Origin: MVRE01 sp015660965
Lineage (GTDB): Archaea > Halobacteriota > Methanomicrobia > Methanomicrobiales > Methanospirillaceae
NCBI GenBank assembly: GCA_050015095.1
Contig: JBEKCC010000003.1
Coordinates: 181,812-245,811, forward strand
Length of the DNA stretch: 64,000 nucleotides
Direction of reading: 5' to 3'
Of the stretch, positions 44,792 to 52,417 are shown piece after piece. The notes beneath the pieces are model-generated. The model was not told where the DNA came from. It did not search any database and worked only from the letters and a program-made list of their open reading frames with translations. Positions within the stretch are counted from its first letter, which is position 1, and each line of letters opens with the position of its first letter. Position numbers and translations under genes: made by a program.

Positions 44792-45805
44792 ATGAGCTGT
44801 ACGATTATTGTTGGTGGATTTTTTGGAGATGAAGGGAAGGGCAAGGTCGTTGCCCACATCGCCCACAAAGATAAACCTGTTATTATCTCTCGAGGGGGTG
44901 TAGGCCCGAATGCCGGTCACACTGTTCAAGTCGGTAACAAAGAATATGGTGTTCGGATGGTGCCATCCGGCTTTGTATACAAAGATGCAAAGCTTTGTAT
45001 TGGGAGTGGGGTACTCGTTGACCCCCGGGTTCTGAAACACGAGGTAGAAAGTCTCGGCGTGAAAGGACGCGTCTTTGTTGATTTTCGCTGTGGAGTCATT
45101 ACGGAAGATCATATATCACGCGATAAGGGAAGTACACATCTTGCAAAAAAAATAGGTAGTACCGGATCAGGGTGTGGGCCAGCAAACGCAGACCGGGTGA
45201 TGCGCCTCTCTCCACAAGCAAAGGACATACCTGAACTTGCAGAGTATCTCCTTGATGTGCCAAAGGCGATTGATGGTGCACTAAAAAAAGAAGAAGTTGT
45301 TTTGCTCGAAGGAACACAAGGATTTGGCATCTCACTCTATTACGGAACTTACCCCTTTGTTACTAGTAAGGACACATCAGCATCGCAAATTGCGGCTGAT
45401 AATGGGGTGGGACCTACCAAGATCGATGATGTAATAGTTGTTTTCAAAGCATATCCAACACGAGTCGGTGAAGGTCCATTCTTCACTGAAATGTCCGCAG
45501 AGAAATCAGACGCAATGGGAATCCAGGAATTTGGTACGGTTACTCACCGTAAACGTAGAATTGGGAGTTGGGATGGAGAAATGGCCAAATATTCAGCGAT
45601 GATTAATGGGTGTACTAAAGCAGCGATTACTGGTATTGATCGTATAGATAAGGCATGTTTTGGCTTAACAGAATTTGGGAAACTTAGTAAAAAAGCAAAA
45701 GATTTCGTGAAAAACGCGGAAAACGATATTGGTTGCCCGGTAGTCCTTATTTCTACGGGGCCTGAGCTTTCTCAGATCATTGATTTGAGGGATGAATATT
45801 CATGA
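44792..45805 (+). CDS. purA: Adenylosuccinate synthetase (short archaeal form)
   Basis: The 337-residue enzyme has the P-loop GGFFGDEGKGKVVAHIA and the IMP/GTP-site segments VGPNAGHTVQVG and GSTGSGCGPANADR. It makes adenylosuccinate from IMP, aspartate and GTP. The length fits the short archaeal type, about 90 residues shorter than bacterial PurA. Its stop overlaps the Trm112-like gene by four bases (ATGA). Confidence 0.95.
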   Translation: MSCTIIVGGFFGDEGKGKVVAHIAHKDKPVIISRGGVGPNAGHTVQVGNKEYGVRMVPSGFVYKDAKLCIGSGVLVDPRVLKHEVESLGVKGRVFVDFRCGVITEDHISRDKGSTHLAKKIGSTGSGCGPANADRVMRLSPQAKDIPELAEYLLDVPKAIDGALKKEEVVLLEGTQGFGISLYYGTYPFVTSKDTSASQIAADNGVGPTKIDDVIVVFKAYPTRVGEGPFFTEMSAEKSDAMGIQEFGTVTHRKRRIGSWDGEMAKYSAMINGCTKAAITGIDRIDKACFGLTEFGKLSKKAKDFVKNAENDIGCPVVLISTGPELSQIIDLRDEYS

Positions 45806-45984
45806 GACGTACTTTATTGGACATTCTTTGTTGTCCCGTTTGTAAAGGCGAACTGACTCTTAGTGTTGCTGAGGAAAACGAACGCGAGATCGTTGAAGGG
45901 ACACTCACCTGCGTGCGGTGTAATGTCGTTTATCCGATACACGAGGGTATTCCCAATCTTCTGCCTCAGAATACCATTGAATAA
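45802..45984 (+). CDS. Trm112-like zinc protein
   Basis: The 60-residue protein begins MRRTLLDILCCPVCKGELTL and has a second CxxC in LTCVRCNVVYPIHEGIPNLL, the Trm112 pattern. Trm112 is a small zinc-binding partner that stabilises several SAM methyltransferases acting on tRNA, rRNA or release factor. It is coupled to purA by ATGA, and no methyltransferase partner is adjacent. Confidence 0.88.
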   Translation: MRRTLLDILCCPVCKGELTLSVAEENEREIVEGTLTCVRCNVVYPIHEGIPNLLPQNTIE

Positions 45985-45999
45985 AAAGGTGTTCGAATA

Positions 46000-46569
46000 A
46001 TGTTCCTTTTGTCCATTGCTATGGTCCTGCAGGAACAAAATTCAGATGACAAAAAATATGAAATATTTTTAAATCGGACGGGTATCAACTCAATTGAGGG
46101 TCCAAAACCACCCGTTCGTGTGGAAATTGGTGGAACACTTAAATTAAGATTTGTAAATCGCGGATCACCCATCCACATCACCATATCATCCTCTAATAGC
46201 GGAATGTTTTCTTCCTTTTTCCACGATAATTTATATATTGTTGACGAAACTCTTTTCTCCATACCAATATATCCTGATTGTCATGAAGGCTTTTTTGATG
46301 TCGAGATCATTGCAGGGTATGGTGTAATTAAGGTAGCATTTCGTATTGATGTCCTTCATACGGATCGTTTCATGAGTCAAAAAGTTAAAGAACCGCCACT
46401 CCAACCCGTACCCCGCGGCCGTCCGCACCCGCTTATGGTTATGATGGGATTCTCACTTCTTCTCTATAGTGCATGGCTATACTTACGGCTAGATATTCTT
46501 AACACAGCTGCGTTCTTTACGCTCATTATTGGAGCAATTTATACATGGTATCGTCAGGGCTTACAATAG
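46000..46569 (+). CDS. Uncharacterised membrane-anchored beta-sandwich protein (DUF7524-like)
   Basis: The 189-residue protein of unknown function has a first part (residues 15-130) that looks like a beta-rich soluble domain (PPVRVEIGGTLKLRFVNRGS, PIHITISSSNSG) resembling proteins with a cupredoxin or immunoglobulin fold. Two membrane helices close it (MVMMGFSLLLYSAWLYLRL and TAAFFTLIIGAIYTWY). It overlaps cbiB by 25 bp, which implies co-expression. The resemblance to a DUF7524-type family is from memory. Start ATG 46000; 46021 is an alternative. Confidence 0.7.
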   Translation: MFLLSIAMVLQEQNSDDKKYEIFLNRTGINSIEGPKPPVRVEIGGTLKLRFVNRGSPIHITISSSNSGMFSSFFHDNLYIVDETLFSIPIYPDCHEGFFDVEIIAGYGVIKVAFRIDVLHTDRFMSQKVKEPPLQPVPRGRPHPLMVMMGFSLLLYSAWLYLRLDILNTAAFFTLIIGAIYTWYRQGLQ

Positions 46570-47492
46570 CGGCACCAATATTTGTTCTTGTTGCAGCCCT
46601 GGTTATAGATCGGTTGATTGGTGATCCTCATACATCCTATCATCCCGTTGCATTACTCGGACGGTTTATTGGACTGTGGGGCAAACCCGTGGCTTTTCCA
46701 TTAGGTTTCCAACGTGCCATTGGGGTGTCTTTTTGGTTTTTAACGGTTTTCATCTTTACTTATCCCTTCTTCTTCTTCTCCGAATTCGCACCATGGTACC
46801 TTTACCTCTTTGGTGCCCCTTTTCTGCTTAAGTGTTGCTTTGCAGGGCGTTCTCTGGAAGATCATACCCTAGCCGTTATTGATGCCCTTAATGGCAGTAT
46901 AAAAGAGGGGAGGGATCGCGTTAAGATGCTTGTTTCTCGTGATACAACATCGCTTGATAAGAATCACATCCTATCCGCTGCGTATGAATCCTTGACTGAG
47001 AACCTTACTGATAGCATAGTTTCACCTTTGTTTTACTACAGCCTGTTCGGGTTGATTGGGTCTGCCTTTTACCGGGCAACAAATACAATGGATGCTATGT
47101 TGGGTTATCGTGATCATAGGGTGCGGTTAGGGTGGTGGTCGGCAAGGATGGATGATCTTCTTAACTTTATTCCGGCCCGTATAACGGTTCTCTTCTTGCT
47201 TCTTTATTTTGCTATTAAGGGAAGGTTTAGACCGGCATATCGAATTCTGCGACGTGATGGCAGGAACCGCCCTGGTTTTAATGGGGGGATTGTAATGGCA
47301 GCTATGGCAGGAGGAATCGGTATCCGTTTTGAAAAACCTGCGGTATACATTATAGGTGATTGTGAGCGATCACTTGAAGACGGAGGGAAAGAGATCCTGC
47401 ATTCAGTGCGAGTAGTGACATTTCTGGTTGTGATTACTACCGTTAGTACTCTGCTTTTATTGGGAACATTGATCAATAATATGCGAATATGA
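46545..47492 (+). CDS. cbiB: Adenosylcobinamide-phosphate synthase CbiB
   Basis: The 315-residue membrane enzyme has ALVIDRLIGDPHTSYHPVAL, SAAYESLTENLTDSIVSPLF and YRATNTMDAMLGYRDHRVRL, all diagnostic of CbiB/CobD. It joins the aminopropanol side chain to adenosylcobyric acid in the cobamide pathway, needed by methanogens for methyl-tetrahydromethanopterin:CoM methyltransferase. It overlaps the membrane-protein gene before it and pdxS after it. Confidence 0.93.
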   Translation: MVSSGLTIAAPIFVLVAALVIDRLIGDPHTSYHPVALLGRFIGLWGKPVAFPLGFQRAIGVSFWFLTVFIFTYPFFFFSEFAPWYLYLFGAPFLLKCCFAGRSLEDHTLAVIDALNGSIKEGRDRVKMLVSRDTTSLDKNHILSAAYESLTENLTDSIVSPLFYYSLFGLIGSAFYRATNTMDAMLGYRDHRVRLGWWSARMDDLLNFIPARITVLFLLLYFAIKGRFRPAYRILRRDGRNRPGFNGGIVMAAMAGGIGIRFEKPAVYIIGDCERSLEDGGKEILHSVRVVTFLVVITTVSTLLLLGTLINNMRI

Positions 47493-48385
47493 AACTTGAG
47501 GAATTAAGGTTTGGTACTGAACTTCTCAAGCGAGGTTTTGCATCCATGCAGAAAGGGGGCGTAATCATGGATGTCATTAATGCTGAACAAGCAAAGATCG
47601 CTGAAGAAGCCGGCGCTGTAGCTGTTATGGCATTGGAGAGGGTTCCGGCCGATATCAGGAAAGCGGGAGGTGTCGCCCGTATGGCTGATCCAGAAAAAGT
47701 TACAGGCATTATCGATGCAGTTTCGATTCCTGTGATGGGGAAGGTGAGGATTGGTCACTTTGTTGAAGCTCAGGTGCTTGAAGCGCTTGGCGTAGATATG
47801 ATTGACGAGAGCGAGGTGCTTACGCCGGCAGACGAACAATACCATATCGACAAGAAAAAATTTACTGTCCCCTTTGTCTGCGGGGCCCGGGACCTTGGAG
47901 AGGCGCTGCGAAGGATCCACGAAGGTGCCGCGATGATTCGGACCAAGGGTGAAGCAGGTACCGGCAATGTCGTGGAGGCGGTGCGCCACATGCGTGCGAT
48001 TATGGGATCAATCCGAGCGCTTAAAGGAATGAACCGGCAGGAGATGATCGATTACGCACGCGAGATCGAAGCGCCGGCAGAACTGGTCATTGAATGTTCA
48101 GAACGGGGCAGGCTTCCGGTGGTGAACTTCTCTGCCGGCGGGATCGCAACACCCTCTGATGCAGCCATGATGATGCAGCTGGGTGCGGACGGTGTCTTTG
48201 TCGGGTCCGGTATCTTCAAATCGTCAAATCCACAGATGATGGCAAGGGCAATCGTAGAGGCGGTCAACCATTACGATGACGCAAAGGTGATCGCACGCGT
48301 CAGCCGCGGTCTTGGTGACGCGATGCCAGGACTGGATGTCCACACACTCAAAGAAGATCAGGTGCTGCAATACCGTGGGCGTTAA
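47489..48385 (+). CDS. pdxS: Pyridoxal 5'-phosphate synthase subunit PdxS
   Basis: The 298-residue TIM-barrel synthase has GGVIMDVINAEQAKIAEEAG, ALERVPADIRKAGGVARMAD, and KVRIGHFVEAQVLEALGVD with the active-site lysine region. PdxS makes PLP from ribose 5-phosphate, glyceraldehyde 3-phosphate and ammonia from PdxT. It is coupled to cbiB (ATGA overlap). The base composition turns from AT-rich to GC-rich within this gene, between about 47550 and 47800. Confidence 0.96.
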   Translation: MKLEELRFGTELLKRGFASMQKGGVIMDVINAEQAKIAEEAGAVAVMALERVPADIRKAGGVARMADPEKVTGIIDAVSIPVMGKVRIGHFVEAQVLEALGVDMIDESEVLTPADEQYHIDKKKFTVPFVCGARDLGEALRRIHEGAAMIRTKGEAGTGNVVEAVRHMRAIMGSIRALKGMNRQEMIDYAREIEAPAELVIECSERGRLPVVNFSAGGIATPSDAAMMMQLGADGVFVGSGIFKSSNPQMMARAIVEAVNHYDDAKVIARVSRGLGDAMPGLDVHTLKEDQVLQYRGR

Positions 48386-48965
48386 GATCGGGGTCCTTGC
48401 CCTACAGGGCAATGTCAGCGAGCATATCGGTGCATTCGAGCGTGCCTTGAAGTGCATGGAACGTGAAGATCAATCTTCTGTTTTTCCCATAAAACAGCCG
48501 GCCGAGCTTCAAGGCTGTGACGCACTCGCGATCCCCGGTGGTGAATCCACTACGATCTCACGGCTTATTGATAAGAACCAACTCCATGAACCGATCCGGA
48601 AGTTTCATGGGGGTATCTTTGCGACCTGTGCCGGCATGGTGCTCGTGGCAACCTGTGTCGATAACCCCCGTGTTCACCCAATCGGGCTCATCGATATGAC
48701 TGTCAATAGGAACGCGTTTGGGCGACAGCGCGAGTCATTTGAAGCGGATCTTGTTATGGACTGTATCACTGGCGGCCCCTTTCATGCGATTTTCATCCGT
48801 GCTCCGGTTGGGACAGAGGTTGGTAAAGGAGTGAATGTGCTTGCGAGAATCGATCGCGGGATCGTTGCGGTTGAATACGGGAAACACATGGCGCTTGCGT
48901 TCCACCCAGAGCTTGGCAGTGACACCCGGCTGCACGAGCTGTTTTTAAAGAAGAACGGAATTTAA
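48375..48965 (+). CDS. pdxT: Pyridoxal 5'-phosphate synthase glutaminase PdxT
   Basis: The 196-residue class I glutaminase starts VGVKIGVLALQGNVSEHI, has AIPGGESTTIS, the nucleophile cysteine in FATCAGMVLVA and the catalytic HPELG. It supplies ammonia to PdxS. I chose the GTG at 48375, which overlaps the pdxS stop by 11 bp; a longer in-frame start at 48312 would add unrelated residues. It is convergent with the pyrophosphatase gene. Confidence 0.95.
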   Translation: MGVKIGVLALQGNVSEHIGAFERALKCMEREDQSSVFPIKQPAELQGCDALAIPGGESTTISRLIDKNQLHEPIRKFHGGIFATCAGMVLVATCVDNPRVHPIGLIDMTVNRNAFGRQRESFEADLVMDCITGGPFHAIFIRAPVGTEVGKGVNVLARIDRGIVAVEYGKHMALAFHPELGSDTRLHELFLKKNGI

Positions 48966-48998
48966 TATGCAAAACGATGCAAATCAAAAAAAAGTAGT

Positions 48999-51071
48999 TC
49001 AGATATACAACGCCGCGAGCACGAGTGTGGTTGTGGCGAGTAGTTTTACGAGCACGTGGAGTGACGGCCCGGCAGTATCCTTGAATGGGTCACCGACCGT
49101 ATCACCGACAACAGCTGCCTTGTGAGCCTCGCTTCTCTTACCCCCCTCAGCACCGGTCTCAATGTATTTCTTTGCATTGTCCCATGCCCCGCCAGAATTG
49201 TTAAAGACGAGTGCCATCAGGACACCGGTGATGGTTGCAACCATGAGGAATGCTGCCATTGCTTCGTATTTAAGAACAAACCCAACAAATACTGGGAATG
49301 CCACCGCAATAACCCCGGGGAGTACCATATTCTTCAATGCACCCTTTGTGGTGATGTCAACACAACTGGCGTAATCGGGCTTTACGGTGCCCTCTAGGAT
49401 TCCCTTGTTTTTGAATTGCCTCCTTACATCCATGATGACATACTGTGCTGTTTCGCCGACGGCACGAATCGCAAAGGCAGAGAAGAGGAAGACAAGCATG
49501 GCCCCCAACATGGCACCGCAAAATACCGTCACAGTGGCAAGGTTTACGACCGTGAATGCCTTGTGGGTGAGGTTTGTGACCTCGTCCATATATGCAGAGA
49601 AGAGCAGGAACGCTGAGAGTGCGGCACTGCCAACTGCATAGCCTTTCGTCAGCGCCTTCGTGGTGTTTCCGGCAGCGTCAAGGCGCGAAATCCTTTTCTG
49701 GGTCTCTTCGGACTCCCCGCTCATCTCCACAATACCGCCGGCATTGTCAACAATCGGGCCGAAGGTGTCCATTGCGAGGATGTACGCGCAGGTGGCAAGC
49801 ATCCCCATGGTGGCAATCGCGGTCCCATAGAGTCCTCCATGAGACACTCCGCTCAACACACCGCATTGGTAGGCAAGAATCAGGGAAATGACAATAGCGA
49901 TTGCAGGTGCTGCGGTGGTCTCAAGACCGAGTGCAAACCCGGAAATGATGGTGGTCGCCGGGCCTGTCTTGGATGCACGGACAATTTCAAGCACTGGGCG
50001 GTGGGTATAATCCGTATAGTACAGCGTCAGGTAGACAAACACGAGGGATAATGCAATCCCGATAACCCCCGCATAGAAGAACCACACGTTATTCAAAAGC
50101 CACATTGTTGCGATATAGAAAAATAAGGTAGCGATGATGGCGGTGATATAGTACCCCCTGTTTAGCGCAGTCATCGGGTTTTCCGTGTCTGCGGATTTCT
50201 CGGTAACACAGAAGATACCGATAATGGTGGCAATCAGACCAAAGGCACGGGCAACAAGCGGGAAGAGCACGCCGTTGAGCCCGAACACCGGAAAGAGTGC
50301 TACACCCAAAATCATGGCACCGATATTCTCCGCCGCTGTGGATTCGAACAGGTCGGCGCCACGCCCGGCACAATCGCCGACATTGTCTCCCACAAGGTCA
50401 GCGATAACGGCCGGGTTCCGAGGGTCGTCCTCCGGGATGCCAGCTTCAACCTTGCCGACAAGATCTGCACCGACATCTGCCGCCTTGGTGTAGATACCAC
50501 CGCCCAGTTGGGCGAACAACGCGATAAATGATGCTCCGAACCCGAACCCTACAATGAGAAACGGTGTCTCTTGCGGGTTTGCGCCGAACGCGTAAAAGAT
50601 CAGTGATACACCGAGCAGGGAGAGTGCCACAATGGTGAGTCCCGAAACCGCCCCTCCGCGAAGCGCGAGAACGACAGCCCGCCCAGCATTCGTGCGTGCT
50701 GCGGCGGCGGAACGTATGTTGGTCCTGACAGAAATCCACATGCCGATAACGCCGGCAAGGGCACTGCAGAACGCCCCGAAAACAAAGGCAATGGATGTAT
50801 GCCATGCGACGTCCGTCTTTCCGGCAATGAAGTAAACGCCGAACATAAGGAGCGCAACCACGATGGCAAGGATCGCGATCGTCGAGTACTGCCGTTTGAT
50901 GAACGCCTCCGCACCCTCGCGGATTGCGTCAGCCACTTCACGCATTTTCGGGGTTCCCGTATCTGCTTTCAGTACGTTAAAAGTGAAGTACGCAGCAACA
51001 ACCAGTGCAACCAGGCTTGCTACAACAGTAATAAGCAAAGCTTGTACAACAGTAATAATTAGTTGAAACAA
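48999..51071 (-). CDS. hppA: Membrane-bound proton-translocating pyrophosphatase
   Basis: The 690-residue protein has about 16 helices and the substrate motifs DVGADLVGKVEAGIPEDDP and VGDNVGDCAGRGADLFES, DTFGPIVDNAGGI and VVGDTVGDPFKDTAGP. The stretch GNTTKALTKGYAVGSAALSA has lysine at the position that is alanine in K+-dependent enzymes, so a K+-independent proton pump is expected. It recovers energy from biosynthetic pyrophosphate. The start is a TTG at 51071: a GAGGTGA motif sits exactly 7 nt before it, and the nearby ATGs are out of frame. It is divergent from the hydrogenase operon. Confidence 0.94.
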   Translation of the reverse strand: MFQLIITVVQALLITVVASLVALVVAAYFTFNVLKADTGTPKMREVADAIREGAEAFIKRQYSTIAILAIVVALLMFGVYFIAGKTDVAWHTSIAFVFGAFCSALAGVIGMWISVRTNIRSAAAARTNAGRAVVLALRGGAVSGLTIVALSLLGVSLIFYAFGANPQETPFLIVGFGFGASFIALFAQLGGGIYTKAADVGADLVGKVEAGIPEDDPRNPAVIADLVGDNVGDCAGRGADLFESTAAENIGAMILGVALFPVFGLNGVLFPLVARAFGLIATIIGIFCVTEKSADTENPMTALNRGYYITAIIATLFFYIATMWLLNNVWFFYAGVIGIALSLVFVYLTLYYTDYTHRPVLEIVRASKTGPATTIISGFALGLETTAAPAIAIVISLILAYQCGVLSGVSHGGLYGTAIATMGMLATCAYILAMDTFGPIVDNAGGIVEMSGESEETQKRISRLDAAGNTTKALTKGYAVGSAALSAFLLFSAYMDEVTNLTHKAFTVVNLATVTVFCGAMLGAMLVFLFSAFAIRAVGETAQYVIMDVRRQFKNKGILEGTVKPDYASCVDITTKGALKNMVLPGVIAVAFPVFVGFVLKYEAMAAFLMVATITGVLMALVFNNSGGAWDNAKKYIETGAEGGKRSEAHKAAVVGDTVGDPFKDTAGPSLHVLVKLLATTTLVLAALYI

Positions 51072-51588
51072 AACATCATCACCTCTTTGGCTTTAAGCCA
51101 GTCATTAAATTGTGTAATATTTTCCATTAAAAGTTAAAACCCTGTCTGTTCCATTTGACGGGGGTAGTCTGCCCGCAGAAGGCTCTTTCTCATGCACTGC
51201 CTGATAGAAGTACACACGTGTGTGGCACCGGGAACTTGGAGGAGCGTTTCCGGTCATATCAGAACGGTGCTTCCTGATTCTACATAATAAAACATTACAA
51301 ATTTAAAGGATGGGATCGCACGATTATAATCAACGTCATAAACTCTCCCAAATACCGTTCTGGAACAGAGTTACTGGTAGAGAAATTTTTAAATGTCGTA
51401 ACAGGGTCATGGTGATGAGCATTCTAAGCAGCCGCATACACGTGATGATGACCGCCGTTTTGATGGCCACTCCCTTCTGGTATCCGGAAAGAGTGCCCGG
51501 GAACGTTTTTCCATTCGTCCGAACGATACAGAGACAGTACACCCCCAATGAGGGTCATCAGCGGCATCCGAAGCCCCGGGGTGCGTAA
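51072..51588. other. Divergent regulatory region between hppA and the hydrogenase operon
   Basis: This 517-bp gap has no supported gene. It holds a perfect 12-bp palindrome ACACACGTGTGT at 51212-51223 and TATA-like stretches near 51285-51305 and 51388-51400, the second suited to the rightward operon. GGGGTG at about 51579-51583 is the ribosome-binding site of the first hydrogenase gene. A 92-codon open frame ending at 51588 lacks family features. Confidence 0.5.
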
Positions 51589-51858
51589 ATGTTTTTGGCT
51601 GGATACGGGCCGATCCTCTTTGCTGTCCTTGGGGCAGCCATCGTCTGTATGGCGGTCCTCGCTGTGCAGCTGAACAACCTCGTGCGATGCACGGTGGCGT
51701 ACGCGCTTGCGAGCATATGCCTTGCCGCAGTTTTCTTCTTGCTCGACTCCCCCTATGCCGGTGCCTTCGAACTGACCGTTGGTGCGGGCCTGATCTCGGT
51801 TCTCTTTCTCGTGGCGCTCATCCTCGCTGGTGGCGAGGAGCTCGAGGTGTCGGCATGA
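51589..51858 (+). CDS. MbhD/MrpA-C-like hydrogenase membrane subunit (DUF4040)
   Basis: The 89-residue protein has three hydrophobic helices and the DUF4040 signature FELTVGAGLISVLFLVALIL, found in MbhD and the C-terminal part of MrpA. Such subunits form part of the ion path next to the antiporter modules. It is the first gene of the operon and overlaps the next (ATGA). A diverged paralogue starts the second operon at 61973. Confidence 0.82.
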   Translation: MFLAGYGPILFAVLGAAIVCMAVLAVQLNNLVRCTVAYALASICLAAVFFLLDSPYAGAFELTVGAGLISVLFLVALILAGGEELEVSA

Positions 51859-52097
51859 ACTTAAAGGCCACTGCCGGCATGGTGATCGGGCTGCTCTTCC
51901 TCTTCCTCTTCCTGAGCGCAGTCCTCTCCCTCAATAATTCCTGGCCTTCTACCGCCCCGGCTAGGAGTGATGTGGGCGTTGCAAAGTGGGGCCCCCGCTC
52001 GTTTGAAGTGCTCCTCCAAGGGATCATCCTTCTTGCAGGAGTCGTGGCAATCATCCTCCTCCTTGGCTCCAGAAAGTTCCGGGAGGTTCGCCCGTGA
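51855..52097 (+). CDS. Small MbhE-like hydrogenase membrane subunit
   Basis: The 80-residue protein has two membrane helices (MVIGLLFLFLFLSAVLSL and GIILLAGVVAIILLLG) around a hydrophilic loop with SFEVLLQG, the general pattern of MbhE/MrpA-tail proteins. It starts at the ATG in the preceding ATGA overlap and its stop overlaps the next start. Assignment rests on size, topology and gene order. Confidence 0.7.
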   Translation: MNLKATAGMVIGLLFLFLFLSAVLSLNNSWPSTAPARSDVGVAKWGPRSFEVLLQGIILLAGVVAIILLLGSRKFREVRP

Positions 52098-52417
52098 TCC
52101 CACCCGAACTTTTCATTCTCCTTGGTATCTCGGGAGCCCTCTTCACTATCGGTCTCACGTGCTTGATCTCTCGCGCCAACCTGATCAAGATGGTAATCGG
52201 TCTTGAATTCCTCGGGAGCAGTGTCAGCCTGATCTTCATCACCGGCGGGTACCTTGGTGGGGACGTCGGTATCTCCCAAGCGGTCGTCTTCACGCTTATC
52301 ATCATCGAAGCGATTATAGCCGGGGTCGCCCTCGCACTTGTTATTGTCGCAAAGCATACCTGGAAGACTCTCGATATCGCATCCATCGCCCGGATCAACC
52401 GGAGGAACGAGCGTTGA
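52094..52417 (+). CDS. NuoK/MrpC/MbhG-like hydrogenase membrane subunit
   Basis: The 107-residue protein has three helices with FTIGLTCLISRANLIKMVIG and FTLIIIEAIIAGVALALVIV, which fits NuoK/MrpC, including the glutamate in the second and third helices typical of the ion path. It starts with GTG at 52094, overlapping the preceding stop, and is coupled to the fused antiporter gene. Confidence 0.85.
   Translation: MIPPELFILLGISGALFTIGLTCLISRANLIKMVIGLEFLGSSVSLIFITGGYLGGDVGISQAVVFTLIIIEAIIAGVALALVIVAKHTWKTLDIASIARINRRNER

Noticed and set aside
51310..51588. 92-codon open frame just before the hydrogenase operon
   Set aside because: It has no recognisable domain, no good ribosome-binding site, and lies in GC-rich DNA where open frames are common on both strands; the gap is better read as a control region.
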